From Variovorax davisae (GTDB taxonomy: Bacteria > Pseudomonadota > Gammaproteobacteria > Burkholderiales > Burkholderiaceae_C): a DNA stretch of 64,000 nucleotides. Shown here piece after piece: positions 16,597 through 24,777 of this stretch. The translations under genes were made by a program, and so were the position numbers. Below the pieces are notes generated by a model. That model searched no databases and was not told the DNA's origin. It was given only the letters and a program-made list of their open reading frames with translations. Location: NCBI RefSeq assembly GCF_030316845.1, contig NZ_JASZYS010000008.1:248001-312000 (forward strand), in the 5' to 3' direction. Each line of letters begins with the position of its first letter. The stretch's first letter is position 1.

Positions 16597-17583
16597 TCAG
16601 GCATCGCGCGCCAGCGCCCGGTCGCGCCACAGCGCGAAGTCCGGCGGCGGCGCGTGCAGGTCGAGCCGGCGGCCGGCCTTGGCGATCTGGCTCGGGATCT
16701 CGTGGCCGATCAGGGCCGGCAGCCGCGCGGCCGCCTGCAGCAGCAGCGCCAGGTCGCAGCCGGTGTCGAAGTCCATCAGCTCGAGGGCGTGCACGATCTC
16801 CTCGGTGCAGACGTTGCCGCTCGCGCCCGGTGCGTAAGGGCAGCCGCCGAGGCCGCCGAGCGAGGCGTCGAAGCGGTCGGCGCCGGCGTCCAGCGAGGCC
16901 AGCACGTTGGCCAGGCCCATGCCGCGCGTGTTGTGGAAGTGCAGGGTCAGCTCGGCGGCAGGGAGCCGTTGGCGAAACGCCTGCACCATCCGCGCAACCT
17001 GGGTCGGGAAGGCCATGCCGGTGGTGTCGCACAGCGTGATGCCGCGGGCGCCGGCGGCCATGAAGCGCGCGGCCCAGTCGAGCACCACTGCCGGGTCGAT
17101 GTCGCCTTCCATCGGGCAGCCGAATACGCACGAAAGCGAGACGTTGACCGGCACCCCGGCCTGCCGCGCCAGCCCGATCACCGCCGACAGTGCCGTGAAG
17201 GACTGGTCGCGCGTCATCCGCAGGTTGGCCAGGTTGTGGGTCTCGCTGCACGACATCACGAGGTTGAGTTCGTCGGCGCGCGCCTCGATCGCCCGCTCGG
17301 CGCCGCGCAGGTTCGGCACCAGGCAGGTGTAGACCACGCCGGGTGCGCGGGTGATCTCGCGCAGCACGACCTCGGCGTCGCGCAGCGCCGGGATGGCCTG
17401 CGGCGAGACGAAGGCGGTGGCCTCGATCTTGGCCAGGCCGGCGGCCGACAGCGCATCGATCAACGCGATCTTGTCGGCGGTGGGCACGAAGGCCGATTCC
17501 ATCTGCAGGCCGTCGCGCGGCCCGACTTCCTGCATGTGGACGCGGCGGCGTGCGCCCGTCCACGGTGTGTTCGATGCGGTCAT
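16597..17583 (-). CDS. Hydroxymethylglutaryl-CoA lyase family protein
   Basis: A 328-residue cytoplasmic aldolase-type enzyme. It shows the HMG-CoA lyase hallmarks: VGPRDGLQ (catalytic Arg and metal-binding Asp), SLSCVFGCPMEGD, the metal-binding HFHNTRGMG pair of histidines, and the signature LGGLGGCPYAPGASGN containing the catalytic cysteine. It cleaves a 3-hydroxy-3-methylglutaryl-CoA-like thioester to acetyl-CoA plus an oxo acid. Being coupled to a CoA-transferase (4-base overlap at its start) suggests the substrate is made by that enzyme; related clusters act on citramalyl-CoA-like substrates, so the exact thioester is open. Confidence 0.88.
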   Translation of the reverse strand: MTASNTPWTGARRRVHMQEVGPRDGLQMESAFVPTADKIALIDALSAAGLAKIEATAFVSPQAIPALRDAEVVLREITRAPGVVYTCLVPNLRGAERAIEARADELNLVMSCSETHNLANLRMTRDQSFTALSAVIGLARQAGVPVNVSLSCVFGCPMEGDIDPAVVLDWAARFMAAGARGITLCDTTGMAFPTQVARMVQAFRQRLPAAELTLHFHNTRGMGLANVLASLDAGADRFDASLGGLGGCPYAPGASGNVCTEEIVHALELMDFDTGCDLALLLQAAARLPALIGHEIPSQIAKAGRRLDLHAPPPDFALWRDRALARDA

Positions 17584-18782
17584 GCGATGGCTCCTTTCGA
17601 GCGCAGCAGTGAAATCTGTTCGGCCGTCAGGCCGGCCTCGCGCAGCACGGCGTCGGTGTCGTCGCCGAGCCGCGGCGCCGAGGAGCGCACGCCCCCGGGC
17701 GTGCCCGACAGCTTGGGCACGATGCCGGGCACGTCGACCTCGTGGCCATCGCGCGTGACCTGGCGCAGGATCATGTCGCGCGCCCGGTAGTGCGGGTCCT
17801 CATGGATGTCCCGGGCGGTGTAGACCCGGCCCGCCGGAACCCTGGCCGCGCCGAGTTGCCGAAGCACCTCATCGATGGTGCGCGACAGGGTCCAGGCGCC
17901 GATCGCGGCGTCGAGTTCGTCGACCCGCGCCACCCGGCCCGCGTTGTCCTGCAGGTCGGGCGCGGCCGCCAGGTCGGGGCGGCCCACCACGTCCATGAGG
18001 CGGCGGAAGATGCTGTCGCCGTTGCCCGCGACCAGCACGTAGCCGTCGGCGCAGCGGTAGGCGTTGGACGGTGCGATGCCCGGCAGCGCGCTGCCGGCCG
18101 CCTCGCGCACCGCGCCGAAGGCGCTGTACTCGGGCAGCAGGCTTTCCATGACGTTGAAGACCGCCTCGTGCAGCGCCACGTCGATGACCTGGCCCGGGCC
18201 GCCGTGCGCCTTGCGGTGGTAGAGCGCCAGCAGCACGCCGATGGTGCCGTGCAGCGCCGCCAGCGTGTCGCCGATGGAGACCCCAACGCGCACCGGCACC
18301 CGCCCGGGCTCGCCGGTGAGATGGCGCAGCCCGCCCATCGCCTCGCCGATGGCGCCGAAGCCGGGCAGGTCGCGGTAGGGTCCGGTCTGGCCGTAGCCCG
18401 AGATGCGCAGCATCACCAGCCCGGGGTTGATCCGGCGCAGGTCGTCCCAGCCCAGGCCCCAGCCTTCGAGCGTGCCGGGCCGGAAATTCTCGATCAGCAC
18501 ATCGGCCTCGGCGATCAGCCGGCGCGCGAGGTCCTGGCCCTCGGCGGCGCGCAGGTCGATCGCCACCGAGCGCTTGTTGCGCGACTGCACCTGCCACCAG
18601 ACCGAGGTGCCGTCCTGCAGCAGGCGCCAGTTGCGCAGCGGGTCGCCGCTGCCCGGCGCCTCGATCTTCACGACCTCGGCGCCGAACTCGCCGAGCGTCT
18701 TGCCGCAGAAGGGGCCGGCGATCAGCTGGCCCATCTCGACCACCTTGAGGCCGGCGAGGGCGGAGTTGGAATCGGTGTTCAT
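17580..18782 (-). CDS. Family III CoA-transferase (CaiB/BaiF)
   Basis: A 400-residue protein from ATG 18782. It carries the family III start LAGLKVVEMGQLIAGPFCGK, the FGAEVVKIEAPGSGDPLR and RNKRSVAIDLRAAEGQDL blocks, ENFRPGTLEGWGLGWDDL and SGYGQTGPYRDLPGFGAIG. In the segment that usually holds the catalytic aspartate the sequence reads VALHEAVFNVME, with Glu where Frc-type enzymes have Asp; I would not infer inactivity. It transfers CoA between an acyl-CoA donor and a carboxylic acid. First gene of the operon, divergent from the LysR gene. Confidence 0.9.
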   Translation of the reverse strand: MNTDSNSALAGLKVVEMGQLIAGPFCGKTLGEFGAEVVKIEAPGSGDPLRNWRLLQDGTSVWWQVQSRNKRSVAIDLRAAEGQDLARRLIAEADVLIENFRPGTLEGWGLGWDDLRRINPGLVMLRISGYGQTGPYRDLPGFGAIGEAMGGLRHLTGEPGRVPVRVGVSIGDTLAALHGTIGVLLALYHRKAHGGPGQVIDVALHEAVFNVMESLLPEYSAFGAVREAAGSALPGIAPSNAYRCADGYVLVAGNGDSIFRRLMDVVGRPDLAAAPDLQDNAGRVARVDELDAAIGAWTLSRTIDEVLRQLGAARVPAGRVYTARDIHEDPHYRARDMILRQVTRDGHEVDVPGIVPKLSGTPGGVRSSAPRLGDDTDAVLREAGLTAEQISLLRSKGAIA

Positions 18783-18837
18783 GGCGCGAATCATGGCCGG
18801 CGGCGAGGGGGCCGCAAAGCGGTCATTGGCGAGGCTG

Positions 18838-18856
18838 CCATCGCGGATCGCGATGG
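18838..18856 (+). promoter_or_regulatory. LysR-type operator (T-N11-A palindrome)
   Basis: CCATCGCG-GAT-CGCGATGG is an inverted repeat with 8-bp perfect arms. Inside it T18841 and A18853 are separated by 11 bases, the classic LysR T-N11-A box. It lies between the divergent CoA-transferase and LysR genes, ending 17 bases before the LysR ATG, as expected for an autoregulated bidirectional operator. Confidence 0.6.
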
Positions 18857-18873
18857 TGGTCCAATAGCCCTGC

Positions 18874-19776
18874 ATGAAGCTCGATCCTGTCTCCTTGCGC
18901 CTCTTCGTCGCGGTCATGGAAGAGGGCACCATCGCGGCCGCCGCGCTGCGCGAGCACCTGGCGCCGGCGGCCGTGAGCAAGCGCATCAGCGAGCTCGAGG
19001 CGGCGCTCGACGCGGTGCTGTTCCAGCGCAGCAACAAGGGGGCCCAAGCCACCGCGGCCGCGCATGCGCTGCTGGGGCTGGCGCGCGGCGTGCTCTACGG
19101 CCTGGACGACATCGCCGAGCAGATGGCCGGCTACGCGAGCGGGCTGCGCGGCCACGTGCGGGTGTTCGCCAACATCTCGGCCATCACGCAGTTCCTGCCC
19201 GACGACCTGCGCAGCTTCATGGCGGCGGCCCCGCTGGTGCAGGTGCACCTGCAGGAGCGCATCAGCTCGGCCATCGCGCGCGCCGTGGCCGACAGCACGG
19301 CCGACATCGGCATCCTCAACGCGGGCGCCTACGGCGAGGCCCTCACCCTGCTGCCGTACCGCGAGGACGAGCTGGTGCTGATCGTGCCGCGCGCGCATCC
19401 GCTGGCGCGGCGCAAGAAGGCCAGCTTCCGCGAGGCGCTGGCGCACGAGTTCGTCGGCGCCCATCCGGGCAGCGCGGTCAACGAGCAGCTGCACCGGGCG
19501 GCGGCGGAAATCGGCCTGCCGCTGCGCCTGCGCATCCAGGTCAGCGGCTACGACGCGATGTCGTTGATGGTGGCGGCCGGCATGGGCATCGGCATCCTGC
19601 CGCGCCTGAGCGCGCGGCTCTACCTGGCGTCGCTCGACATCCGCGCCGTCGCGCTCGACGAGCCCTGGGTGCGGCGGCAGCTGGTGGTGTGCGTGCGCTC
19701 GCTCGAGGCGCTGTCGCCGGCGGCGCGCAGCCTGGTCGACCACCTGTGCGCAGGGGCTTCGCCGCGCCGTCCCTGA
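18874..19776 (+). CDS. LysR-family regulator
   Basis: A 300-residue protein. The N-terminal winged helix-turn-helix is typical (LRLFVAVMEEGTIAAAALRE followed by AAVSKRISELEAALDAVLFQ). The C-terminal periplasmic-binding-like effector domain starts near residue 90 (GHVRVFANISAITQFLPDDL) and includes ADIGILNAGAYGEAL and a GMGIGILPRLSARL segment. Divergent to the CoA-transferase / lyase / Bug operon with a palindromic box between them, so it probably controls that operon in response to the organic acid or its CoA ester. Confidence 0.9.
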   Translation: MKLDPVSLRLFVAVMEEGTIAAAALREHLAPAAVSKRISELEAALDAVLFQRSNKGAQATAAAHALLGLARGVLYGLDDIAEQMAGYASGLRGHVRVFANISAITQFLPDDLRSFMAAAPLVQVHLQERISSAIARAVADSTADIGILNAGAYGEALTLLPYREDELVLIVPRAHPLARRKKASFREALAHEFVGAHPGSAVNEQLHRAAAEIGLPLRLRIQVSGYDAMSLMVAAGMGIGILPRLSARLYLASLDIRAVALDEPWVRRQLVVCVRSLEALSPAARSLVDHLCAGASPRRP

Positions 19777-19792
19777 TGGGCGCTCGCGCGGT

Positions 19793-20506
19793 CTACCGCA
19801 ATATCGCTGCGTCGAAGATCCGTCGCTTGGCGTTGAGGATATGGACCCGTGTGGCCTCGGCGGCGTCGGCCGGGGATCGCTGCCCGATCGCGTCGAGGAT
19901 CTGCTGGTGCTCCATCTGGACCAGCCGGACGCGCTCGATGGTCATCTTCGATCGCACGCTGCGCGCCAGTTCCATGAATTGCCTGATGGGCGCGACGCTG
20001 GTTTCGACGGCGGCCACGAAGAACTGGTTGTGCGAGGCCCTCGCGATCGCCATGTGGAACCGGACGTCGTCCTCGATGCCCTTGTTGCCGCCTTCCATGG
20101 CCAGGGTCTGCGCTTCCAGGCAGGCCCTGATCGCTGCCAGGTCGTCGGCCGTTCGGAACTCCGCAGCGGCGGCCGCCGCGCCCGATTCGACCACCGTGCG
20201 GTAGGCGTAGTAGCGCTCGATGTCCGAATAGTTCCTGATCGGCGGCATGCTCGATGCCGGCGTGCCGGGGGCGCGCACCACGTGGCTGCCGGAGCCGCGC
20301 CGGGACTCGATGATGCCGTCCGATCGCAACCTCGACAGCGCCTCCCGGACGGTCGGCCGCGAGACGCCGAACCGGGAGGCCAGTTCGCTTTCGGTCGGCA
20401 GCTTCTTCGAGTCGACGTAGTCCCCGCGCAGGATGGCTTCGACCATCCTGGAATAGATCTGGTCGGGCAATGTGCCGCCATGGGCGTCTAGCAAGTGATC
20501 CGCCAT
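19793..20506 (-). CDS. GntR-family regulator, FadR/FCD subfamily
   Basis: A 237-residue protein. The winged helix is clear: LPTESELASRFGVSRPTVREA then LSRLRSDGIIESRRGSGSHV. The C-terminal all-helical FCD domain (about 90-230) has the metal/ligand histidines in DVRFHMAIARASHNQFF and VQMEHQQILDAI. It is divergent to the ABC / sugar-acid operon. Two 11-base palindromes matching the FadR-type operator (TTGTC-A/T-GACAA form) flank the intergenic region, one beside this gene, which argues for autoregulation and control of the operon. Confidence 0.9.
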   Translation of the reverse strand: MADHLLDAHGGTLPDQIYSRMVEAILRGDYVDSKKLPTESELASRFGVSRPTVREALSRLRSDGIIESRRGSGSHVVRAPGTPASSMPPIRNYSDIERYYAYRTVVESGAAAAAAEFRTADDLAAIRACLEAQTLAMEGGNKGIEDDVRFHMAIARASHNQFFVAAVETSVAPIRQFMELARSVRSKMTIERVRLVQMEHQQILDAIGQRSPADAAEATRVHILNAKRRIFDAAILR

Positions 20507-20526
20507 CGAACCGGTACCCGAAGTCT

Positions 20527-20537
20527 TTGTCAGACAA
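20527..20537 (+). promoter_or_regulatory. FadR/GntR-type operator 1
   Basis: TTGTCAGACAA is a perfect 5-1-5 palindrome, 20 bases upstream of the GntR start on the opposite strand. It matches the TNGTNNNACNA pattern of FadR-subfamily operators. Confidence 0.65.
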
Positions 20538-20632
20538 CTATAGCGGATCTTCGAATGGGCCCGGGCGCATCGAGTCGCATGTTCCCGCTCGTGGCCACGG
20601 ACTCAGCAGAAACCCGCATGACAATCGAAAAG

Positions 20633-20643
20633 TTGTCTTACAA
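20633..20643 (+). promoter_or_regulatory. FadR/GntR-type operator 2
   Basis: TTGTCTTACAA shares nine of eleven positions with operator 1 and lies 39 bases upstream of the solute-binding-protein ATG, a position suited to repressing the transport and catabolic operon. Confidence 0.65.
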
Positions 20644-20682
20644 AATCTGCGCCTGCCAAGCCCTTCCATCAGGAGATTCCGA

Positions 20683-21873
20683 ATGCGCCCAGTTTCCCTT
20701 TCACGGCATCGCCGCGCCCTCATTGCCGCCGTTCTCGGCGCGGCGAGCGGGTCCGTCATCGGCCTGGTCCAGGCGCAGGAACTGCCGAAGTCTCCGGTGG
20801 TGATCAACGTGATCGACGCCGCGGGCAACCTGGCGCTGACGCAGGGGGCTTTCGAGGCCTACCAGGCGCAGAACCCCAAGCTGGTGTCCAAGTTCACCTT
20901 CACCAAGGCGCCCGCGCCGGAGATCCCGGCCAAGATCAAGGCGATGCAGAACGCGGGCCGCAGCGACATCGACATGATCATCGTCGGCACCGATGCACTC
21001 GCCGCCGGCCTCGAGATGAACCTGTGGGTCAAGCTGTTCCCAGACTACGCGGCCAAGTTCCCCAAGCTGCAGGAGAACTACCTCCCCAACGCCTACAAGA
21101 TGCACGCGCTGGCGAAGGACCACGGCCTGGCCATCGTCTTCATGCCGGCCGGCCCGCTGGTCGAGTTCAACCCCGACAAGGTCAAGGCGCCGCCGACGAC
21201 GCCCCAGGAACTGCTAGCCTGGTGCAAGGCCAATCCCAACAAGCTGATCTATGCGCGGCCCGCCAACTCCGGTCCGGGGCGCACCTTCATGATGGGACTG
21301 CCCTATCTGCTGGGCGACAAGAACCCTGCCGATCCGATCAACGGCTGGGACAAGACCTGGGCTTACCTGAAGGAACTCGATGCCTGCATCGAGTACTACC
21401 CCACCGGCACCGCCGCCGTGATGAAGGAGCTGGGCGAAGGCTCGCGCGACATGACGCTGACGGTCACGGGTTGGGACATCAACCCCAGGGCGCTGGGCAT
21501 CGTGCCGAAGAACTTCGAGGTGCTGCCGTTCAAGGGCATGACGTGGGTCAACGACGCGCACTACATCGTGATTCCCAAGGGCGTCCCGCCGGAGAAGCAG
21601 GCGGTGGTGCTCGACCTGATGGCTTTCCTGCTCAAGCCGCAGCAGCAGGCGATCACCTACGACAAGGGCTATTTCTATCCGGGCCCGGCGGTCAAGGACG
21701 TGCCGCTGTCGCTGGCGCCCAAGGAGAGCCAGGAGGTGATCAAGGAGTTCGGACGGCCCGACTACGACAAGTGGCTGGCCCAGTTCCCTCATGCCGTGCC
21801 GCTCGAGCCCAAGGCCATGGTCGATGCATTCCGCCGCTGGGACCAGGACATCGGCACCCGCAAGACCAAGTGA
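20683..21873 (+). CDS. ABC transporter extracellular solute-binding protein
   Basis: A 396-residue protein with AGGAGA 6 bases before ATG 20683 and a signal peptide ending near VQAQ. The body has the family 1 (PotD/FbpA-like) binding-protein layout: PVVINVIDAAGNLALTQGAF, IKAMQNAGRSDIDMIIVGTD, PQELLAWCKANPNKLIYARP, GSRDMTLTVTGWDINPRALG and HYIVIPKGVPPEKQAVVLDL. It captures the substrate for the ATPase and two permeases that follow. The enzymes downstream suggest a sugar acid or related polyhydroxy compound. Confidence 0.9.
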   Translation: MRPVSLSRHRRALIAAVLGAASGSVIGLVQAQELPKSPVVINVIDAAGNLALTQGAFEAYQAQNPKLVSKFTFTKAPAPEIPAKIKAMQNAGRSDIDMIIVGTDALAAGLEMNLWVKLFPDYAAKFPKLQENYLPNAYKMHALAKDHGLAIVFMPAGPLVEFNPDKVKAPPTTPQELLAWCKANPNKLIYARPANSGPGRTFMMGLPYLLGDKNPADPINGWDKTWAYLKELDACIEYYPTGTAAVMKELGEGSRDMTLTVTGWDINPRALGIVPKNFEVLPFKGMTWVNDAHYIVIPKGVPPEKQAVVLDLMAFLLKPQQQAITYDKGYFYPGPAVKDVPLSLAPKESQEVIKEFGRPDYDKWLAQFPHAVPLEPKAMVDAFRRWDQDIGTRKTK

Positions 21874-21910
21874 TTCGCGGCGCGCACTGCGCGTACGACC
21901 GACGCCGCAG

Positions 21911-21926
21911 GCGCCCTCGCGGGCGC
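21911..21926 (+). terminator. Intercistronic hairpin after the solute-binding-protein gene
   Basis: GCGCCC-TCGC-GGGCGC is a perfect 6-bp stem with a tetraloop in the 87-base gap before the ATPase gene, followed by a short CTTTT run. It could lower downstream transcription or protect the binding-protein mRNA so that this protein is made in excess. Confidence 0.4.
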
Positions 21927-21960
21927 TCGCCGGCCGACTCCTTTTCCAGCATGGCGTCTC

Positions 21961-23061
21961 ATGACTTCAAATTTTTCCGAGTTGCGCCTCGATGGCGTCA
22001 CCCGCCGATTTGCCGCGGGCAAGGGCGTGCAGAGCTTCACCGCGCTCGATGCCTTGACCATGACGGTGCGGCGCGGCGAATTCATCGCGCTGCTCGGACC
22101 CTCGGGCTGCGGCAAGTCGACGGCGCTCAATTGCCTGGCCGGCCTGCTGCCCTTGACGGGTGGGAGCATCCGGCTCGACGACACGCGCATCGACGTGCTG
22201 CCGCCTGAAAAGCGGGGCTTCGGCATGGTGTTCCAGAACTACGCGCTCTTTCCGCACATGAGCGTGGCGCGCAATGTCGCCTTCGGGCTGGCGATGCGCG
22301 GCGTGCCCGCGGCCGAGTCGGCGCAGCGCGTGAAGCGGGCGCTGGACCTGGTGCAGCTGAACTCGCAGGCGCACAAGCTGCCCGGCCAGTTGTCCGGCGG
22401 GCAGCAGCAGCGGGTCGCGATCGCCCGGGCGATCGTCATCGAGCCGCCCCTGGTGCTGATGGACGAGCCGCTGTCGAATCTCGACGCCAAGTTGCGGCTG
22501 GAGATGCGCGCCGAGATCCGGCGCATTCACCGCGAGCTGGGACGATCGACGATCTACGTCACCCACGACCAGGACGAGGCGCTGTCGCTGGCCGATCGCG
22601 TGGTGGTCATGAAGGACGGCGTGGCGCAGCAGATTGCCGAACCGCAGCGCATCTACGCGGAGCCGGCCAATCTGGACGTGGCCCGCTTCATGGGCTATCG
22701 CAACCTGGTGGCGCTGGACGTGCGCTCGGGGGGCGGCGGGTCGGTGCAGCTCGCCGGCAGCGGCCTGGCGCTCAGCGCGCGGGCGATGCAGCCGCTGACC
22801 GGCGGCAAGGCGATGCTGGCGATCCGGCCCGAGGAATTCGACGTCGTCTCCTCGCCGGTGGACAACAGCTTCGCCGCCCAGGTGCGCAATGTCGAATACT
22901 GCGGCCACGACAACATCGTCGACGTCGAGGTGGCCGGCGGCCTGATGCTGATCGTTCGCACGACGGCGCGGCTGCGGGTCGGCGATCCGGTCACGCTGGC
23001 CATTGCGCCGGACAAGGCGCTGGCCTATCCGCTCGATCCAGCCGCGGGCCTGGCGCCATGA
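21961..23061 (+). CDS. ABC transporter ATP-binding protein (PotA/FbpC/UgpC type)
   Basis: A 366-residue protein. Walker A is GPSGCGKST near residue 45, the Q-loop is FQNYALFPHM, the ABC signature LSGGQQQRVAIARAI, Walker B VLMDEPLSNLDAKLR and the H-loop YVTHDQDEA. The C-terminal TOBE region (LAIRPEEFDVV) is typical of polyamine, iron and sugar importers. Its stop overlaps the first permease ATG by 4 bases. Confidence 0.93.
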   Translation: MTSNFSELRLDGVTRRFAAGKGVQSFTALDALTMTVRRGEFIALLGPSGCGKSTALNCLAGLLPLTGGSIRLDDTRIDVLPPEKRGFGMVFQNYALFPHMSVARNVAFGLAMRGVPAAESAQRVKRALDLVQLNSQAHKLPGQLSGGQQQRVAIARAIVIEPPLVLMDEPLSNLDAKLRLEMRAEIRRIHRELGRSTIYVTHDQDEALSLADRVVVMKDGVAQQIAEPQRIYAEPANLDVARFMGYRNLVALDVRSGGGGSVQLAGSGLALSARAMQPLTGGKAMLAIRPEEFDVVSSPVDNSFAAQVRNVEYCGHDNIVDVEVAGGLMLIVRTTARLRVGDPVTLAIAPDKALAYPLDPAAGLAP

Positions 23062-23921
23062 CCAGCGCCACCCCGTCCTCCTTCGACCGCTCCCTGCTGC
23101 TGCTGGTGCCGGCGACGCTGTTCATGGTGGTGCTGTTCGTCTACCCGTTCCTCTACGGCCTGCAGTTGTCGTTCCGTCCGATGGAAGGCGACTGGCTGGC
23201 CAACTACACGCAGTTCTTCACCACCGACAACCTGCGCGACACGGTGTGGACCACGCTCAAGCTGGCCATTCCCGCCACCGTGATCAACGTCGGCCTGGCG
23301 CTGCCGATCGCCTACCAGATGCGCCGCAGCGGCCGCTTCCAGAAACTGATCACCACGCTGCTGGTGATTCCGTTGACGCTGGGCACCGTCCTGATCGCCC
23401 AAGGCATGCTCGGCTACTTCGGCCCCAAGGGCTGGCTGGCGCAGTCGCTCCAGTGGCTGCACATCTACGAAGGCCCGATCCGGCTGACGCACAACTACTG
23501 GGGCGTGCTGATCTCGCTCATCATCTCGGGATTTCCGTTCGCGTTCCTGCTCACGCTGTCGTACATCACCGGCATCGACCCCAACCTGCCGCGCGCTGCC
23601 TCGACCCTGGGCGCATCGCCGTGGAACCAGTTCCGGCATATCTATCTGCCGCTGCTGGTGCCGGGGCTGGCGATGGCCTTCGCGCTGTCGTTCGTGCAGG
23701 CCTTCTCGGTGTTTCCGTCGGCGGTCCTGCTCGGGTCGCCCGCCGGCGCCACCCGCGTGATCTCGATCGCGGCGTACGAGGCCGCCTTCGAGCGCTACGA
23801 CTATTCCATGGCTTCGGCCATCGCGATGCTGATGGGCGTGGTGCAGCTGTTCGTCGTTGCCGCGGTCCTGGGCGCCCGCGGGATGTTCTATCGGGGACCC
23901 GTCTCCGGCGGGAAGGGTTGA
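23058..23921 (+). CDS. ABC transporter permease 1
   Basis: A 287-residue inner-membrane protein with about six hydrophobic segments, beginning LLLLVPATLFMVVLFVYPFL. The EAA-type cytoplasmic loop that docks with the ATPase is AASTLGASPWNQFRHIYLPL. It matches the PotB/FbpB-like first permease of spermidine/putrescine-type importers. Overlaps the ATPase gene and is 2 bases from permease 2. Confidence 0.92.
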   Translation: MTSATPSSFDRSLLLLVPATLFMVVLFVYPFLYGLQLSFRPMEGDWLANYTQFFTTDNLRDTVWTTLKLAIPATVINVGLALPIAYQMRRSGRFQKLITTLLVIPLTLGTVLIAQGMLGYFGPKGWLAQSLQWLHIYEGPIRLTHNYWGVLISLIISGFPFAFLLTLSYITGIDPNLPRAASTLGASPWNQFRHIYLPLLVPGLAMAFALSFVQAFSVFPSAVLLGSPAGATRVISIAAYEAAFERYDYSMASAIAMLMGVVQLFVVAAVLGARGMFYRGPVSGGKG

Positions 23922-23923
23922 GC

Positions 23924-24766
23924 ATGGACACGCATCGCCTGCTGATGAAACTCTGGAGGTCGCTGGTCGCGCTGGTGATGGGCTTCTTCATCATCAACGT
24001 CGCCTTCATGGTGGCCGCGGTCGGCACCAGCTCGGTGGCCCGCCGCTGGCTCGGCACCTGGCTGCCCGATGGCTACACCTTCAGCTGGTACCAGACCGCC
24101 TGGAAGGAGTTCCAGCTCGACAGCGTGCTCTGGGTGACGATCGAGGTGGTGGCCGCCGTCGTGTTCCTGTCGATCCTGATCGGCGTGCCGGCGGCCTACG
24201 CGCTGGCGCGGCGCAACTTCCGCGGCAAGAACCTGCTGATGGGGTTGTTCCTGCTGCCGCTGATGATCCCGCCGATCACCTACGGCATTCCGCTGGCGAC
24301 CGTGATGTACCAGGCCCACATCGCCGGCACCATCTTCGGCGTGATCCTGGCGAACATGATTCCGGCCGTGCCGTTCATGATCCTGGTGATGACGCCGTTC
24401 ATCGAGCAGATCGATGCCAACCTCGAATCCGCCGCCCGCGTGTTCGGCGCCAACACCTTCAAGCTGTTCTGGCACGTGCTGCTGCCGCTGCTGGCCCCGG
24501 GCATCCTGGCGGCCTCCCTGCTGGTGCTGGTGCGCACCATTGGCATGTTCGAGCTGACCTTCCTCACGGCCGGCCCGGATTCGCAGACGCTGGTGGTGGC
24601 CCTGTACTACGCGGTCTTCGCCGCGGGCGTGCGGGCGCCGCAGTCCGTCGATGCGATGGCGATGGTCTACATGGCGGTCACGCTGGCCTGGCTGCTGATC
24701 GCGCTGCAGTTCGTCAACCCGACGCAGCTGGTCAGCCGCGTCAAGGAACATCCCCAAACGGCCTGA
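23924..24766 (+). CDS. ABC transporter permease 2
   Basis: A 280-residue inner-membrane protein of PotC type with about six hydrophobic segments (LVALVMGFFIINVAFMVAAV, LLMGLFLLPLMIPPITYGIP). The EAA loop reads SAARVFGANTFKLFWHVLLP. ATG 23924 follows the permease 1 stop directly. Together with the preceding three genes it completes a one-receptor, one-ATPase, two-permease importer. Confidence 0.92.
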   Translation: MDTHRLLMKLWRSLVALVMGFFIINVAFMVAAVGTSSVARRWLGTWLPDGYTFSWYQTAWKEFQLDSVLWVTIEVVAAVVFLSILIGVPAAYALARRNFRGKNLLMGLFLLPLMIPPITYGIPLATVMYQAHIAGTIFGVILANMIPAVPFMILVMTPFIEQIDANLESAARVFGANTFKLFWHVLLPLLAPGILAASLLVLVRTIGMFELTFLTAGPDSQTLVVALYYAVFAAGVRAPQSVDAMAMVYMAVTLAWLLIALQFVNPTQLVSRVKEHPQTA

Positions 24767-24777
24767 GGCCGATCGTC

